Shown here: positions 44,930-55,189 of the stretch, piece by piece
How the letters are laid out: each line of letters opens with the position of its first letter
Numbering within the stretch: position 1 is the first letter of the stretch
Origin: Syncephalis fuscata
Taxonomy: Eukaryota > Zoopagomycota > Zoopagomycetes > Zoopagales > Piptocephalidaceae
NCBI GenBank assembly: GCA_025786725.1
Contig: JAHLTZ010000045.1
Coordinates: 87,724 to 151,723 of the forward strand
DNA: 64,000 nucleotides
Direction of reading: 5' to 3'
The notes under the pieces: model-generated
The model's database searches: none
Told to the model about the DNA's origin: nothing
What the model saw: only the letters and a program-made list of their open reading frames with translations
Translations under genes and position numbers: made by a program

Positions 44930-47589
44930 TTACTCTGCTCGTAAACGCTTTGCGGTTGGTGCCTCAGTGGTAGGCGTTAACTCGCTTGCTGTTCGTACTG
45001 TGGCATGTAGTAATGAAGTGGCAGTGGTGTTAGTATTAGAAGTGGCGGTAGATGTTAATGAAGAGGACGGCGTCATCATAGATGGTGCATATGCCGTTGA
45101 GGTAGCCGGTGGTTTACGACTTGTATCCATCTCATCCATATCCTGTCCGTTATCACTACCGGTAATACTGTTGGCTAGTGGCGTACGTGATCGAGTGGGT
45201 AATCGATTGATACTAATGCTATTCATTATATCGAGATCGTCGGTGCTCACAGAGTCACTTTGCTTTAATGGAGATGGATGGTGGACCATACCGCCATTAT
45301 TACTTGATCCGCTATTGTTGCCACTACTGCTACTACCAGCCATGTTATTGCCGCCACTTGGACCACGCGTCATTGGAGCAGGCCAATTAAATGAACCACC
45401 TGTACCTGACTTGGGTGTCGGCGTATTAAAGGACGGAAAGGGCGATGGTACGTCATTGCCTTGTTGATATATTTCACGGTAAAAGGCCGATGGCGATGGT
45501 AAATCACGAGCAAATTTAGAAGGAAGTGCCGAGTTAATATTGCTATCCTGTGCTGTATTGGATGAACGACCACCCATTGATGTGCCAGATATTGAAGATA
45601 TAAGTGGCATTGAAGGGCCATCTTCAAGTGTTGTTGCACCAGCTGTATTGGCCATTGTATTCATGGCATCTGTCTTTTTATGAGCATCGTTCTCAAATGC
45701 TTCATAGAGTGTACATTGTAGTGGATCCATTTTGGCTGGATCTTCAGTAGATTCACGACTGCTTGTCATATCATTAACGTTGTTGGGCCCGGTAATTTCT
45801 GGTGCTTCCGAACCGGCGGTGGCTACACCGGTTGCCATGGCACTTGAACGCATATCTTTGCCCATAGTGGTATTGGTAAGGTCTGTTGAGCGAGAAAGAC
45901 CTGATAAACGACGTGACATTGAGGCATGTCGGGCACGGCCACCGTGACTGTTATTGTTACCGCCTTGCATTTCTACATCGGCATTATCTTCAAAAGATTC
46001 ATTAGAGGGTGAGTAGTCAAATTGCATATTGTTAGCATTGGTGCCACCGGCTAAATGAGAACCGGAATTGGGTCGTTCTGGAATATGGACACTCAAACCG
46101 GCCGGCTTTTTAAGTATATGTGGACTGCGATGACCAGTAGGTGGTAATTCACCCAGCTTTTTGGCAAATGTCGGTAATGGTGTGCTTGTATCGGCATTGG
46201 CCGCAGCTACATTAATGTTCAATGAGCGACTTATTTTACCCGCTGCATTGGCATTCTCTTGTAGATCAGGAAGTGCCGCTGCCGCTGCTGCTACCATTGC
46301 TTCTGCGGTGGTAGTCGAGGTGGTTGCCATTGTGTTATCGTTGTTAATGACCGATGCACCTGTATTTGATGTCATGGCCGTAAATTGTAACTGTTCCTCT
46401 TCATCTTCTTGCATCGGCTTAATCGGCATAGGCGGAGACAGTGATTGGGACAGTAGAGTCAGTGGATGTGTTTCTTTCATTGGCTCATACGATGGGATCG
46501 CCGTATTATGCGTCTGAGTTGTGACCAGTTGAGGTAGCGAGTCAGCTGTGGTATATGGCATATTCTGTGCCGATGGATAGATAGGCTGTGAATTCTGTGT
46601 AGCCGGGTGAGTAGGGTAGACAGTCATATAGCTGTAGGAATTTGGAGCCATGGTGGCAGTAATTGAAGTGCCACCTGGTGATGCAACATAGGTGGTGCCT
46701 TGTAATGGCTGCATGTTCAATGGTGGCTGTGACTAAGGATATTAGGTAAATATAAATCAATTGAGTGTTATTAGTGGCATTTCATAATAGCTTACCTGTA
46801 CCATATAATTCTGCACCTGTTGCATTGAAGCAGCCTGTGGATAGACGTGCGAGTAGCCATTTGACAGTGCTACAGGCATGGGGCCTGACTGTGTCTCTGT
46901 CTTTATTGGTCCTGAATACATTGTTGCATCATTTTGGTTATAGTCCGACATATTGCCTGGCGCAGCATCGTTGCTTGTAAAACTAGGACCCGACTGGAGC
47001 GATACTGAGTCAGACTATTGTTAAATGGGTAGTAAAGTTAATTAATTGATCAATATAATTCGAATAATAATTAACTTACTCGAGATTTTGTTACAATGGC
47101 ATCTGGAAACCCATGTCGATTTGGATCACAATCTTCATTAATAAACTATAATGATTTAATATTTAATGTTTAGTGTTTAATATCTAATATATTTGTAATC
47201 CACTAATTATATACTTACATCTTCATTGGTACGACTTTCTGATGGTTCGCCATACTATATTCATTCAATATTGCTATATTAGTATATTTAATATTATCAT
47301 AGTTATAAATGCATTTACATTTGTATATCTTAATAAGATATGGTCCATATCACCGCTTGAATACTGAACCAGTTTATCTTGTGTATTAAAAATAATCAAG
47401 CCAATTTCACAGCTACATAGAACGCTTAACTCGTAAGCCTTTTTCATCAAACCATATTTGCGTTTCAGGAATGTAACCTAGTTGGCAATGACGTCAATAA
47501 CTGTGTACGCCATTAATAAGCTATGCGATAGTTACCTGACGGTTTCTATCGTCGGCAATGGGCGTAATCTTAATCTTGCGTCTTCCCAT
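44930..47589 (-). CDS. MADS-box transcription factor, MEF2/Rlm1 type
   Basis: ATG at 47587-47589 opens the MADS domain across two exons: [18 protein letters not shown], then [40 protein letters not shown] and [11 protein letters not shown]. The [32 protein letters not shown] pattern is type II (MEF2), as in yeast Rlm1/Smp1, rather than SRF/Mcm1. A MEF2-like [12 protein letters not shown] segment follows. The rest, over three or more further exons, is Ser/Thr/Pro/Gln-rich with a 596-codon last exon (44930-46720) of low complexity, as expected for a transactivation region, ending in [16 protein letters not shown]. In yeast, Rlm1 acts downstream of the cell-wall MAP kinase; that role is inference here, and no D-site was identified. 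Confidence 0.9.
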
Positions 47590-48556
47590 GATGTAATACC
47601 TTCTTCAGAGTGCCGGGTCTTTTATCACTTAAACTAATACAGATCGGTAGTTGACCTGTAGTATGGACCACAGCAGATGAACTAATGTAGATGAAATAAA
47701 TGTCAACTAGAAAGAAAATGCACTACTGCTAGGTGAGATAGAATCAAGGTGGTATTGCTATTGCTGTGTTAGCGTTGTTAAAAGCGCGATATACCAAAGG
47801 CGTACGAATCAACGAGGCCGATGGTAAAAACAGAAGATGAGAAAATGCACTAACAGGCCGATTCAACTACCGGCTGGATGTCCGATAGACGTAGTATAAA
47901 CAATCGGATGTTATCAAATAGAAAGAGAGAGAGAAAAAAAGAACAGCAACGGTAGAGAAAGTGAAAGAGTGAGAGCAAGTGTAGTGCACACGGCCGTGGA
48001 ATATCACTTAGTACTTTGTCGCCCCACACGTTTATCAGCAACAACAATAGCCGAGTGGATAGGGCAATATAGTTGCTATTGGCCACACAGAAACCAAGTA
48101 ACAAGAAATAAAGTGAGAGAAAGCTTGTTGCTTGTTTGCTCACTGGTTGGTTAAAACACGCACGTCGGGGAAATGCAAGCTGGGGAAAACAATGAGTGAA
48201 TAGGCGGGAGTGTATGCAAAAAAGTGTAGCTAGTAAGTCAGCTACTACCACACAAACTAGAGCTATAGGTCATATAGAAGTGCAGTGAGTGGTAGAGCGA
48301 GTGAGTGAATAAGTAAGTGAAAGAGCGTAGAAACGCGCGTGCAAAGTAGTGGCAGCGTATAAAAAAAAGGAGAAAGCAGGAACGTCGCGTCTCCCTGATC
48401 CGTGACCAGTGCTATATATAGCTCGGTCTCCGTCTACACCTACTGGCAACAGCGTTGCCGAACATGGTTCAATTGCTTGTTTAGCATCCAATAACGCAGA
48501 TGTGAGATTGAGGGGCCGCTGTTTCGCATAGATAATTATTATTATTCTGCTATCAC
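47590..48556. other. Upstream region of the MADS gene
   Basis: Purine-rich runs (GAGAGAGAGAAAAAAAG near 47920) and a TATA-like word (TATATATAG near 48413) on a GC-richer background. Open runs here lack ATG starts or domains. Most likely a long promoter and leader for the minus-strand MADS gene. Confidence 0.4.
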
Positions 48557-48983
48557 ATGGCGGGCCAATGGGAGGTCATAGCAATGGTAACAATGGCTGC
48601 CTTGAATCGAGCGAGAGAGCTAGAACCTAGGTAAGAGGAGAGAGAGAGGTCAGGCATGCATTCACATCCATACCTATTGAAAAAGCAAGTAAAATCTACT
48701 AGTCTCATACCCATATAGAGTATTAGCAGTGATATAGAACGTGTATAGAACGTGTATAGAATGTGTGTATATTATACATTTTACTAATACACACTCATTT
48801 TATGGTGGCGATCACAGTAGGTGTGAATTTAATAAGTAAAATGTCGTAATTAACTACAGATCGGGTTTTAGAACGCTTGGATCTTGCCGCTCTCGTTCGT
48901 TGGATACAGGTCGGCGCATTGCCAAGAACGAGATGGACCGCGATAATACACTACAGCCTCGTTATGGCGGTGTTTGTGTCTAA
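48557..48983 (+). CDS. Possible small two-exon gene
   Basis: ATG at 48557 opens MAGQWEVIAMVTMAALNRAR and reaches a clean donor (CCTAG/GTAAGAGG near 48630). An acceptor ACTACAG near 48859 leads in phase to a second exon reading RRIAKNEMDRDNTLQPRYGG and ending at TAA 48981. The composition is clearly higher in GC than the flanks. Another frame of the second exon is also open (LERLDLAALVRWIQVG) and could be the real one. I recognise neither peptide; the model is tentative. Confidence 0.28.
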
Positions 48984-49202
48984 CGTCTCCGTTTCAATAT
49001 ATTGTTTATCTAGATTAATTAGGTATGACTCGTTAGCCTTACCATTTCGGTTTGTTGAAGGGCCAGTCTATTGCGAATAGGCAATGTGCGAAAATAGTTG
49101 ATCTAAAAATAGCGACTAGATTTATTGTGAATAAAAGCTAAAAATAGCAAAGAAAGTTGACACACAAATTAAACATAGATAAAAAACAAAAATTAATAAA
49201 AC

Positions 49203-50088
49203 CTAATGCTGTTCCTTGATGCCCGTCTCATCCATAGACGATCGTTTCAGGACTACTGTCGGTTTAGGCGAGGATGTATAGTGGTGATTACTTTTATAAT
49301 TTGACTTTGTAGCAGCGATTGGTGTAGGTGTGCCTGGCGGTGATGCTAGAGGAATACCGCGTACACCAAGCCCAACTGAAATGGACGAATGATGGTGAGT
49401 GGTGGCAGTGCTAGGTAGAAATGATCGTGATGGTGATGGTGATGGTGTACGACAAGGCGGTAGTGGTGGTGAACCAGCATCACGGCCTCGGTGGCGGTGT
49501 GGACTTGCTCGTCGTCGTTTCTCTTCAAGTTCACGAAGAGCAGCACCGGCCAATAACGCCATAGCGGCTGGACTTGCTGGTCGACTTGCCGCAGTACTCG
49601 TTATTCCCTTTCGATAGCCATAGCCATTGGTACTGCTGCTATCATGTAGATGGTGTCGTTCTAGTGCACGCAGTTCCCGCAATGCATCACGCGCACTTGT
49701 CCATGCGTAGTAGAAGCATCCGGCAAGTACACCAATAATACAAGTTATCAAAAGGATCCGTGCCGAGTCCCAAGGGAATCCAGAGATATCAAAAGCATTG
49801 GTGTCTGTAAAAAGGAGTAGATACAGATTGTAATTAGCATTATTAATCAATAATAGTAACAATAAATAAAATAAATGACAAACATAGTCTAATGGAGTAA
49901 TAGATAACTAGGCAAGGCATAGTAGCGTAGGCCTTGCAGTTCAGGCAGTGCAGCCGCAAAAAAGCTATTCAGATTCACTGCTTGCCTAATCTGTAGACCA
50001 GTGCACTTTCTTTATCTGTTGCCACCCTACATAGATACTTACCAGTGGTTGTAACAGTTGTTCTAGTGCCGGTATTTGGCCAGCCCAT
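49203..50088 (-). CDS. Single-pass membrane protein, Ser/Pro/His-rich, unknown
   Basis: Exon 1 (50043-50088) encodes MGWPNTGTRTTVTT and ends at a GTAAGT donor. Exon 2 (49203-49804) follows an ACAG acceptor in phase. A short Thr-rich N-terminus is followed by DTNAFDISGFPWDSARI, one hydrophobic span (LLITCIIGVLAGCFYYAW, residues about 33-51), a charged juxtamembrane helix (TSARDALRELRALERHH) and a long disordered tail with GITSTAASRPASPAAMALLA, ALRELEEKRRRASP and Ser/Pro repeats. No signal peptide, so a type III or tail-proximal anchor is likely. Family not recognised. The tail has many basic-directed SP sites (PSPSPSRSF), suggesting phosphorylation. It lies 620 bp from the divergent DAD4 gene. 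Confidence 0.55.
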
Positions 50089-50707
50089 AGCGTGCTAGAT
50101 CTTGAGGTGGTCTACACACTCGTATACTGCTTGCCGGCTGATGAATAAACGGCAACAGCAAGGTGTTTGGCACAAAGAAAACAAAAAAATAGGTAGCCTA
50201 CTATCAGAAATAAAAAGTACTTGTATGTATTCACAATTCAAGAAAGATAAGTCTGCAATAACAACTACAACTTAGATGTGAGGAAATGGAAGCAATGCGC
50301 AATAACAAAATGGATGGTTGATGGGAACAAATCGTTGCTGTTTTTGGTATTCACTGAGAGTGGCGATGGTAACGCACCCGCGGCAATAACGACGTCAATT
50401 CGCCGTATCTTTCTAGCTCGTGCAGAGAAAATAAAAAGGAGGATAAGAAAGGAGAATCAACACTTTGCTCTTAAGTGGAGGAGTACCACTAGTGATAAAC
50501 CATCCTTATACGAGGCCTCACTGAAACATGATGGCGGTATAGTTAGACTATGGCTCATGATTATCATATGAGTAATGGCGTATGAGTAATATCATTGTGT
50601 CAGCGGTGTAGCCATTCTGATTAAGAAAACAGATATTCGCTAGATCTTTGCCTTTTTCACTTCACTTTGACATCCCTCATAGTAATAGTCGTGACGATAT
50701 AGTAACT

Positions 50708-51029
50708 ATGGAGAATCCACATGAACAACAACAGAGTGCGCTAATTCGACGCGTCATTCATAATGTGGTATGCAGTACAAGTTATTGTTATTATATAATT
50801 TATTGATTTGGTGATTGTAGAAAAAGCTAAATGAGGTACTTGAAGAGTTGAACGATCGTATGAAGGTAGTGTTATTGGCCAATGGTTTAGTAGACTGGAC
50901 TTATGTTGTTATTAGGACGTCAACGAACACAATCAAGACATTGTTACGCTTTCAAAGATTTGGAGCAATTACAGCCGAAACGTTTTATTTAACCTTGAAA
51001 CAACCGATTCTTTGCAGGCACCCGTATGA
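50708..51029 (+). CDS. DAD4: DASH/DAM1 complex subunit Dad4
   Basis: One of the smallest subunits of the fungal DASH ring that couples kinetochores to microtubules. Three exons: 50708-50767 (MENPHEQQQSALIRRVIHNV), 50821-50865 (KKLNEVLEELNDRMK) and 50916-51029 (DVNEHNQDIVTLSKIWSNYS, then LFNLETTDSLQAPV). MENPHEQ at the start, LNxxLxxLNxR and the terminal W-NY-RN-FxLExT-LQxP are the family hallmarks; length (about 72 residues) is exact. Both introns keep the frame. Easily missed by ORF calling because no exon exceeds 40 codons. Confidence 0.93.
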
Positions 51030-51182
51030 AGCGCACGTGTATGTGTGTGTCTGTGGCCAGTGAGCACTTAAAGGCCGTATAATATAGCTTGAAACTTCAT
51101 AGTACTACTTAAGATTATAGTCGATTATGTATTCTTTATTAATACAATCTTAAATGGTGTTTATTAATGTGTGGCAAAGGAA

Positions 51183-51388
51183 AGGGAAATTTTGGAAAAT
51201 ACACCGTTTAGCAGTTTTAATTACAGAAATACTCTTTTTTAAATTCTAAAAAAATTTCCTTTTTTTTTGTTTTATAAAATAAATACACTGCTTTTCACTT
51301 TTATTTAGAAAAATACATTGTTTTAAACTTTATTGTAATAAATTATTTTTTAAGTTTATTAAATAAATTTAATAAATAAAAATAAATC
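51183..51388 (+). repeat. MULE left terminal inverted repeat
   Basis: Pairs with 53362-53566. Both arms contain the words ACACCGTTT, AATTCTAAAAAAA and TTTTATAAAATAAATACAC in the same order when the right arm is reversed. Long TIRs of this size are typical of MULEs. Confidence 0.85.
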
Positions 51389-51438
51389 GTTCTTTGCTTT
51401 TATCTATCGAGATACGCCGTTTTGAAAAGCCTATCGCA

Positions 51439-53376
51439 ATGTCTACCAAACTATTTAAAAAAGCTATATTTAACAGTATTGCAAAACTGAGGATTGCTGT
51501 TGACGGGTTTAAGCTTGTTAACGGTTGCAATTTAAGAGGAAAAATAGCGATTCAACAAGATTACAGCTTATTTATCCTCATGAAGACCATTTTAGCAACA
51601 AATGTCAGTTTGTTTTGACTGCCAGAAAGCAGAAAACTGGCTTAGTAAAGATTGCTCAATGCAATCTTGAGCATTTTAATGACTGTCCATATAACACGGG
51701 TAATGGTACTATTAAGTCTATTGCTAAATATATTACAAGTGGTGTCGCTATATTCTTAAATGTAAAATTAACAGATGTACAAATAAAAGTATCAAAGTAT
51801 GTACATATTTGATTATTTAATATACACTAACAGCTGTAATAGTTCAACAAAAGTTGATATTTCTTATTACAAAGCTTGGTCCGCCCTTAATTCGATGAAA
51901 AAGAATGATATTGCTGTTAATATCATTCTTTTTCATTTATTAAAGATTACCTTATCAAATTTGAACATTTTAATCCGGGTTCTGTTCAGCACTTCTCGCA
52001 GAACCAGTCCGGTAACTTTGAAAGGGCATTTTTATGTCCTTCATCATATATTAAAGCTTACCACTATACTCGTAAAGTACTGGTAATTGATGGCTGCCAT
52101 CTAAGATCTTCTTATGGCGGTGTTGCTCTTACTGCAGTTGTTAAAGATGGAAATAACAATATTTTCCCTTTGGCTGTTGCCATAGTGTCTCATGAAAATG
52201 AAAACAATTGGGTTTATTTTCTTAAACATCTATCAGATTCAATACCTGAATTAAGAGAAAAAATCAAGTCATTATTAGCGACAGAGATAAAGGAATAGAG
52301 TCTTCGATAAGGACTGTATTTCCCTTGGCACACCACTCTGCATGTGTTGCTCATATTGAAAGAAACATCAATGCTGAATTTAAAACAAAGCTTAATGGTT
52401 TAATATGGAAAGCTGCAAAAGCTTTAACTAGTAAAGAATTTGATGGTATTTATATTTATTTAAATTACATTCAAAGTACTAATTTATTTTTTAGATTCAA
52501 TGAAAGTGATACGGTCATTAAATGAGCCAGCTTATAACAAGCTAATAGACTCAGCAAAAAACTGGGCTAGATCATCTTTTAAATGGCCAAGATTTGGTTG
52601 CGTTACTTCAAATTCATCAGAGTCATTGAACTCATGGATGAACGACCTTCGGAACAAATCCCATTATCAATTTTTTACTGAATTTGTCGCCAAAGTTGGA
52701 ACTTTGTTGAATAAGCGTATAATTAAGTATTCACAAGCTCAAGGATTGTTAACTAATAATAGCTATTTGTTGTATAAATCACCATTAACTGACGCCAATA
52801 ATTATATAATTGACGATTATTCTGATACCAAATTTCAAGTTAAAGATACCAAGTCTGGTATTGTCAGAACAGTAGATTTAACTGAAAAACCTGCACATGT
52901 GGATACTGGGAAGAGATGAAGTTTGTTTGTAGTCATGTGGCAATAATTTTGAAGAATTTAAGCTCTTATTAGATGATTTTATTGATAAATCTTACACCGT
53001 TAATTATCTAAAAAAGTATATGCTCTAGAAATTTGTCCGGTTGAAATGGAATCAATTACCGCAGACATTTCGTGTTTGCCACTGACAATAACGAAGAAAG
53101 CCAGTAGACCAAAAGTTAAAAGAATTAGATCTTGTGGTGAAGCTTTGGAAGCCTCTCAGCAATATGCTTGTCGCAATTGTAGCTCAAAGGACACAATACA
53201 AGAACATGCACTGTAAACACTAGCATTAGTAACGTTGAAACAAACATCTTTATTGAGGAACAAATACAAACTACTAGTGAAACGGCTATCAAAAAAAGAA
53301 AGCGTGTTATTAAAGAATGTTTAATTTGTGGTGAACGCCATTACAAGAAAACGAAGTGTGGGGTAAATAAAAAATA
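51439..53376 (+). pseudogene. MULE transposase with tandem CCHC zinc knuckles, frame-broken
   Basis: The N-terminal part (from ATG 51439, MSTKLFKKAIFNSIAKLRIA) has a FLYWCH/FAR1-like zinc region (CNLEHFNDCPYN). The catalytic core is read in pieces: VLVIDGCHLRSSYGGVALTA (first catalytic Asp), FPLAVAIVSHENENNWVYFL, then HHSACVAHIERNINAEFK and FGCVTSNSSESLNSWMNDLR, all in MULE order. The C-terminus has two CCHC zinc knuckles, CRNCSSKGHNTRTC near 53170 and CLICGERHYKKTKC near 53320. At least four frame changes and internal stops interrupt it. Given the window-wide single-base deletions, some breaks may be sequence errors, so the copy could be less dead than it looks. Confidence 0.85.
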
Positions 53377-53566
53377 ATTTTATTTATTAAATTTATTTAA
53401 TAAACTTAAAAAAATAATTTATTATGGTAAAGTTTTTTTGTAATTAAAAGTGAAAAGCGGTGTATTTATTTTATAAAACAAGAAAAAAAAGGAATTTTTT
53501 TTAGAATTTAAAAAAAGTATTTTTGTAATTAAAACTGAGAAACGGTGTATTTTCCAAAATTGCCCT
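53362..53566 (-). repeat. MULE right terminal inverted repeat
   Basis: Inverse partner of 51183-51388. It shows a few substitutions and small indels in the T/A runs, indicating either age or sequence errors in homopolymers. Confidence 0.85.
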
Positions 53567-53712
53567 AAATATTAATAAAATATAATAACATTGTCATTTT
53601 AATACTTGTTAATTAAGTTAAATAAAACATATCATCATATAAAATATTGTGTGCTATTTAAAATTATTATACAATTTAATTGAATTTATTAGCCATTTAG
53701 TATGATTTGTGG

Positions 53713-53883
53713 TTAAATGAACAGTGTCAATGTCGCTGTATTAGATGTAATTGCAATATGTTTATTTTTTATTTAATTAATAACTAAATAAAATATATGG
53801 TAACATATTGTTATTATTCTGCTTGGAGTAAGTAATAAGCAATACCACTAACATTGCACTAATTTTGAATGACCTATAATAAA
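53713..53883 (+). repeat. Left inverted repeat flanking the prolyl-oligopeptidase relic
   Basis: About 170 bp matched in reverse orientation, nearly identically, by 58413-58584. Shared words include ATGAACAGTGTCAATGTCGC, TATGGTAACATATTGTTATT and CTGCTTGGAGTAAGTAATAA. The outer sequence resembles ends of the MITE-like arms at 12285 and 59300. Confidence 0.85.
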
Positions 53884-55189
53884 GCTTGTTAGTATTTGAT
53901 AATGCTTACGTTATGTTTGGTTGAAATGGAGTTTGGGTTCATATCTTTTATTTCCAAAAAAATATGAAGCTTAAAGTAAAATCGTCCCGAAATGTGATTT
54001 AAGAGCATTTTGTGTATTTTTTGTTATTAGTATTATTGTTAAACTTGTAACGTTATGCAATTGTTTTAATTGCTTGAATCAATAACTTGTGAGTGTGTTA
54101 GGGGAGTCGTGGCGGCGTAAACAGCCAACACGCCTTTCCTTAGGAGGAAAATGTTGGTTTGCCTATTTTGAATTGCGTTTTCAGGAAATGCGTGATGGAA
54201 TCCTTTTGTAAGAGAAACGGTCGATATTCCAACACGTGAGAAAAGCCACCGACAGTTTCTGTTGCAGATGGCAAGTTCTGCGTTGCACGCGGATAGGTTT
54301 CAAAATGAGCCGTCTATTCTTCTATGGGTGGCAGGCAAATGCTGCAAATGCGCGGTTAGTTCTTACGGACCGTTGCCTCACTCAAGCTAGTAAAAATCAG
54401 ATCAAAGTCAAGGGATTACAAAAATGAGGCAAATAGATCATTAGCTCAAATGACAACTAAAAATAGCTACAATATATCTATGAAACGACAATGCATATTT
54501 GTGTTTCATAATTACACCAATCATACTTGGTAAGGTACAAATTTTAAATAGCCAAACGTAAATAGCATATGTAGAATAATCTACTATACAAACCACTAAC
54601 ATAAAGATATAATTACTTACTGATTGCACTGCATTTTATAAATCAGCTAATTATATATTTAAAGCGCATTGATTATTATAAATGTAATAAATTGATATTT
54701 AAAATCATTTGTATTTATTCTGTTATTTATGTAAAACAACGTAATTATTGCCAGTTTTAAAAAGCAAAGCCAAACTTAATGGTTTGGAATGTAATTGCTT
54801 TTACATCAACACAGCCACTAATTATTGAATTAAGCAATTAAAGAAATTATATAGTGCTACAAGTTAAAAATAGTTTATGACAAAATCATACACAGGATAA
54901 CCCTACATTACATTTTTATAATTGCATAATATAAAATGGTACGTGTATTCTCAGTGTTTCAAACGATAACCAACTAGTCCTTTGCATGGGATCATAAACA
55001 GGTAATTGTTACAGAAATACCAGCTACATTTGAGAACTTTTACATATTACAAACCGATTGCTTACCCAGTATCTTATTTAAATAAAGCAATGATTTTTAA
55101 TTTGTAAAGCAACAACTCACTACCAACTATTATTAGGATTACTGATTAATTTATATTTTCGTATCTCTAATACTCCTTTAAAACTTACA
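53884..55189. other. Left interior of the inverted-repeat unit, with a GC-richer island
   Basis: AT-rich except for 54095-54425, which is clearly richer in G and C. That island holds an open minus-strand run reading VGISTVSLTKGFHHAFPENA and an open plus-strand run (54236-54427). Neither is recognised. The rest up to the POP-like start shows no gene and probably contains its promoter. Confidence 0.4.

Larger units (their letters stand above)
51183..53566 (+). mobile_element. MULE (Mutator-like) DNA transposon
   Basis: About 2.4 kb bounded by inverted repeats of roughly 200 bp: the left end reads GGGAAATTTTGGAAAATACA from 51184, and the right end is its inverse with few differences, ending at 53566. 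The interior holds a broken MULE transposase and two CCHC zinc knuckles. I do not see a convincing target-site duplication, so the exact ends may be a few bases off. Confidence 0.85.

Noticed and set aside
46161-46517. Plus-strand ORFs opposite the MADS gene tail
   Set aside because: Antisense of low-complexity Ser/Thr-rich coding sequence with no independent support.
47850-48491. Minus-strand ORFs upstream of the MADS gene as separate genes
   Set aside because: No ATG in suitable position, no recognisable domain; more likely leader or promoter sequence.
51170-51182. A target-site duplication for the MULE
   Set aside because: The nine bases flanking the two ends do not match; only a loose ATTAAT similarity is present.
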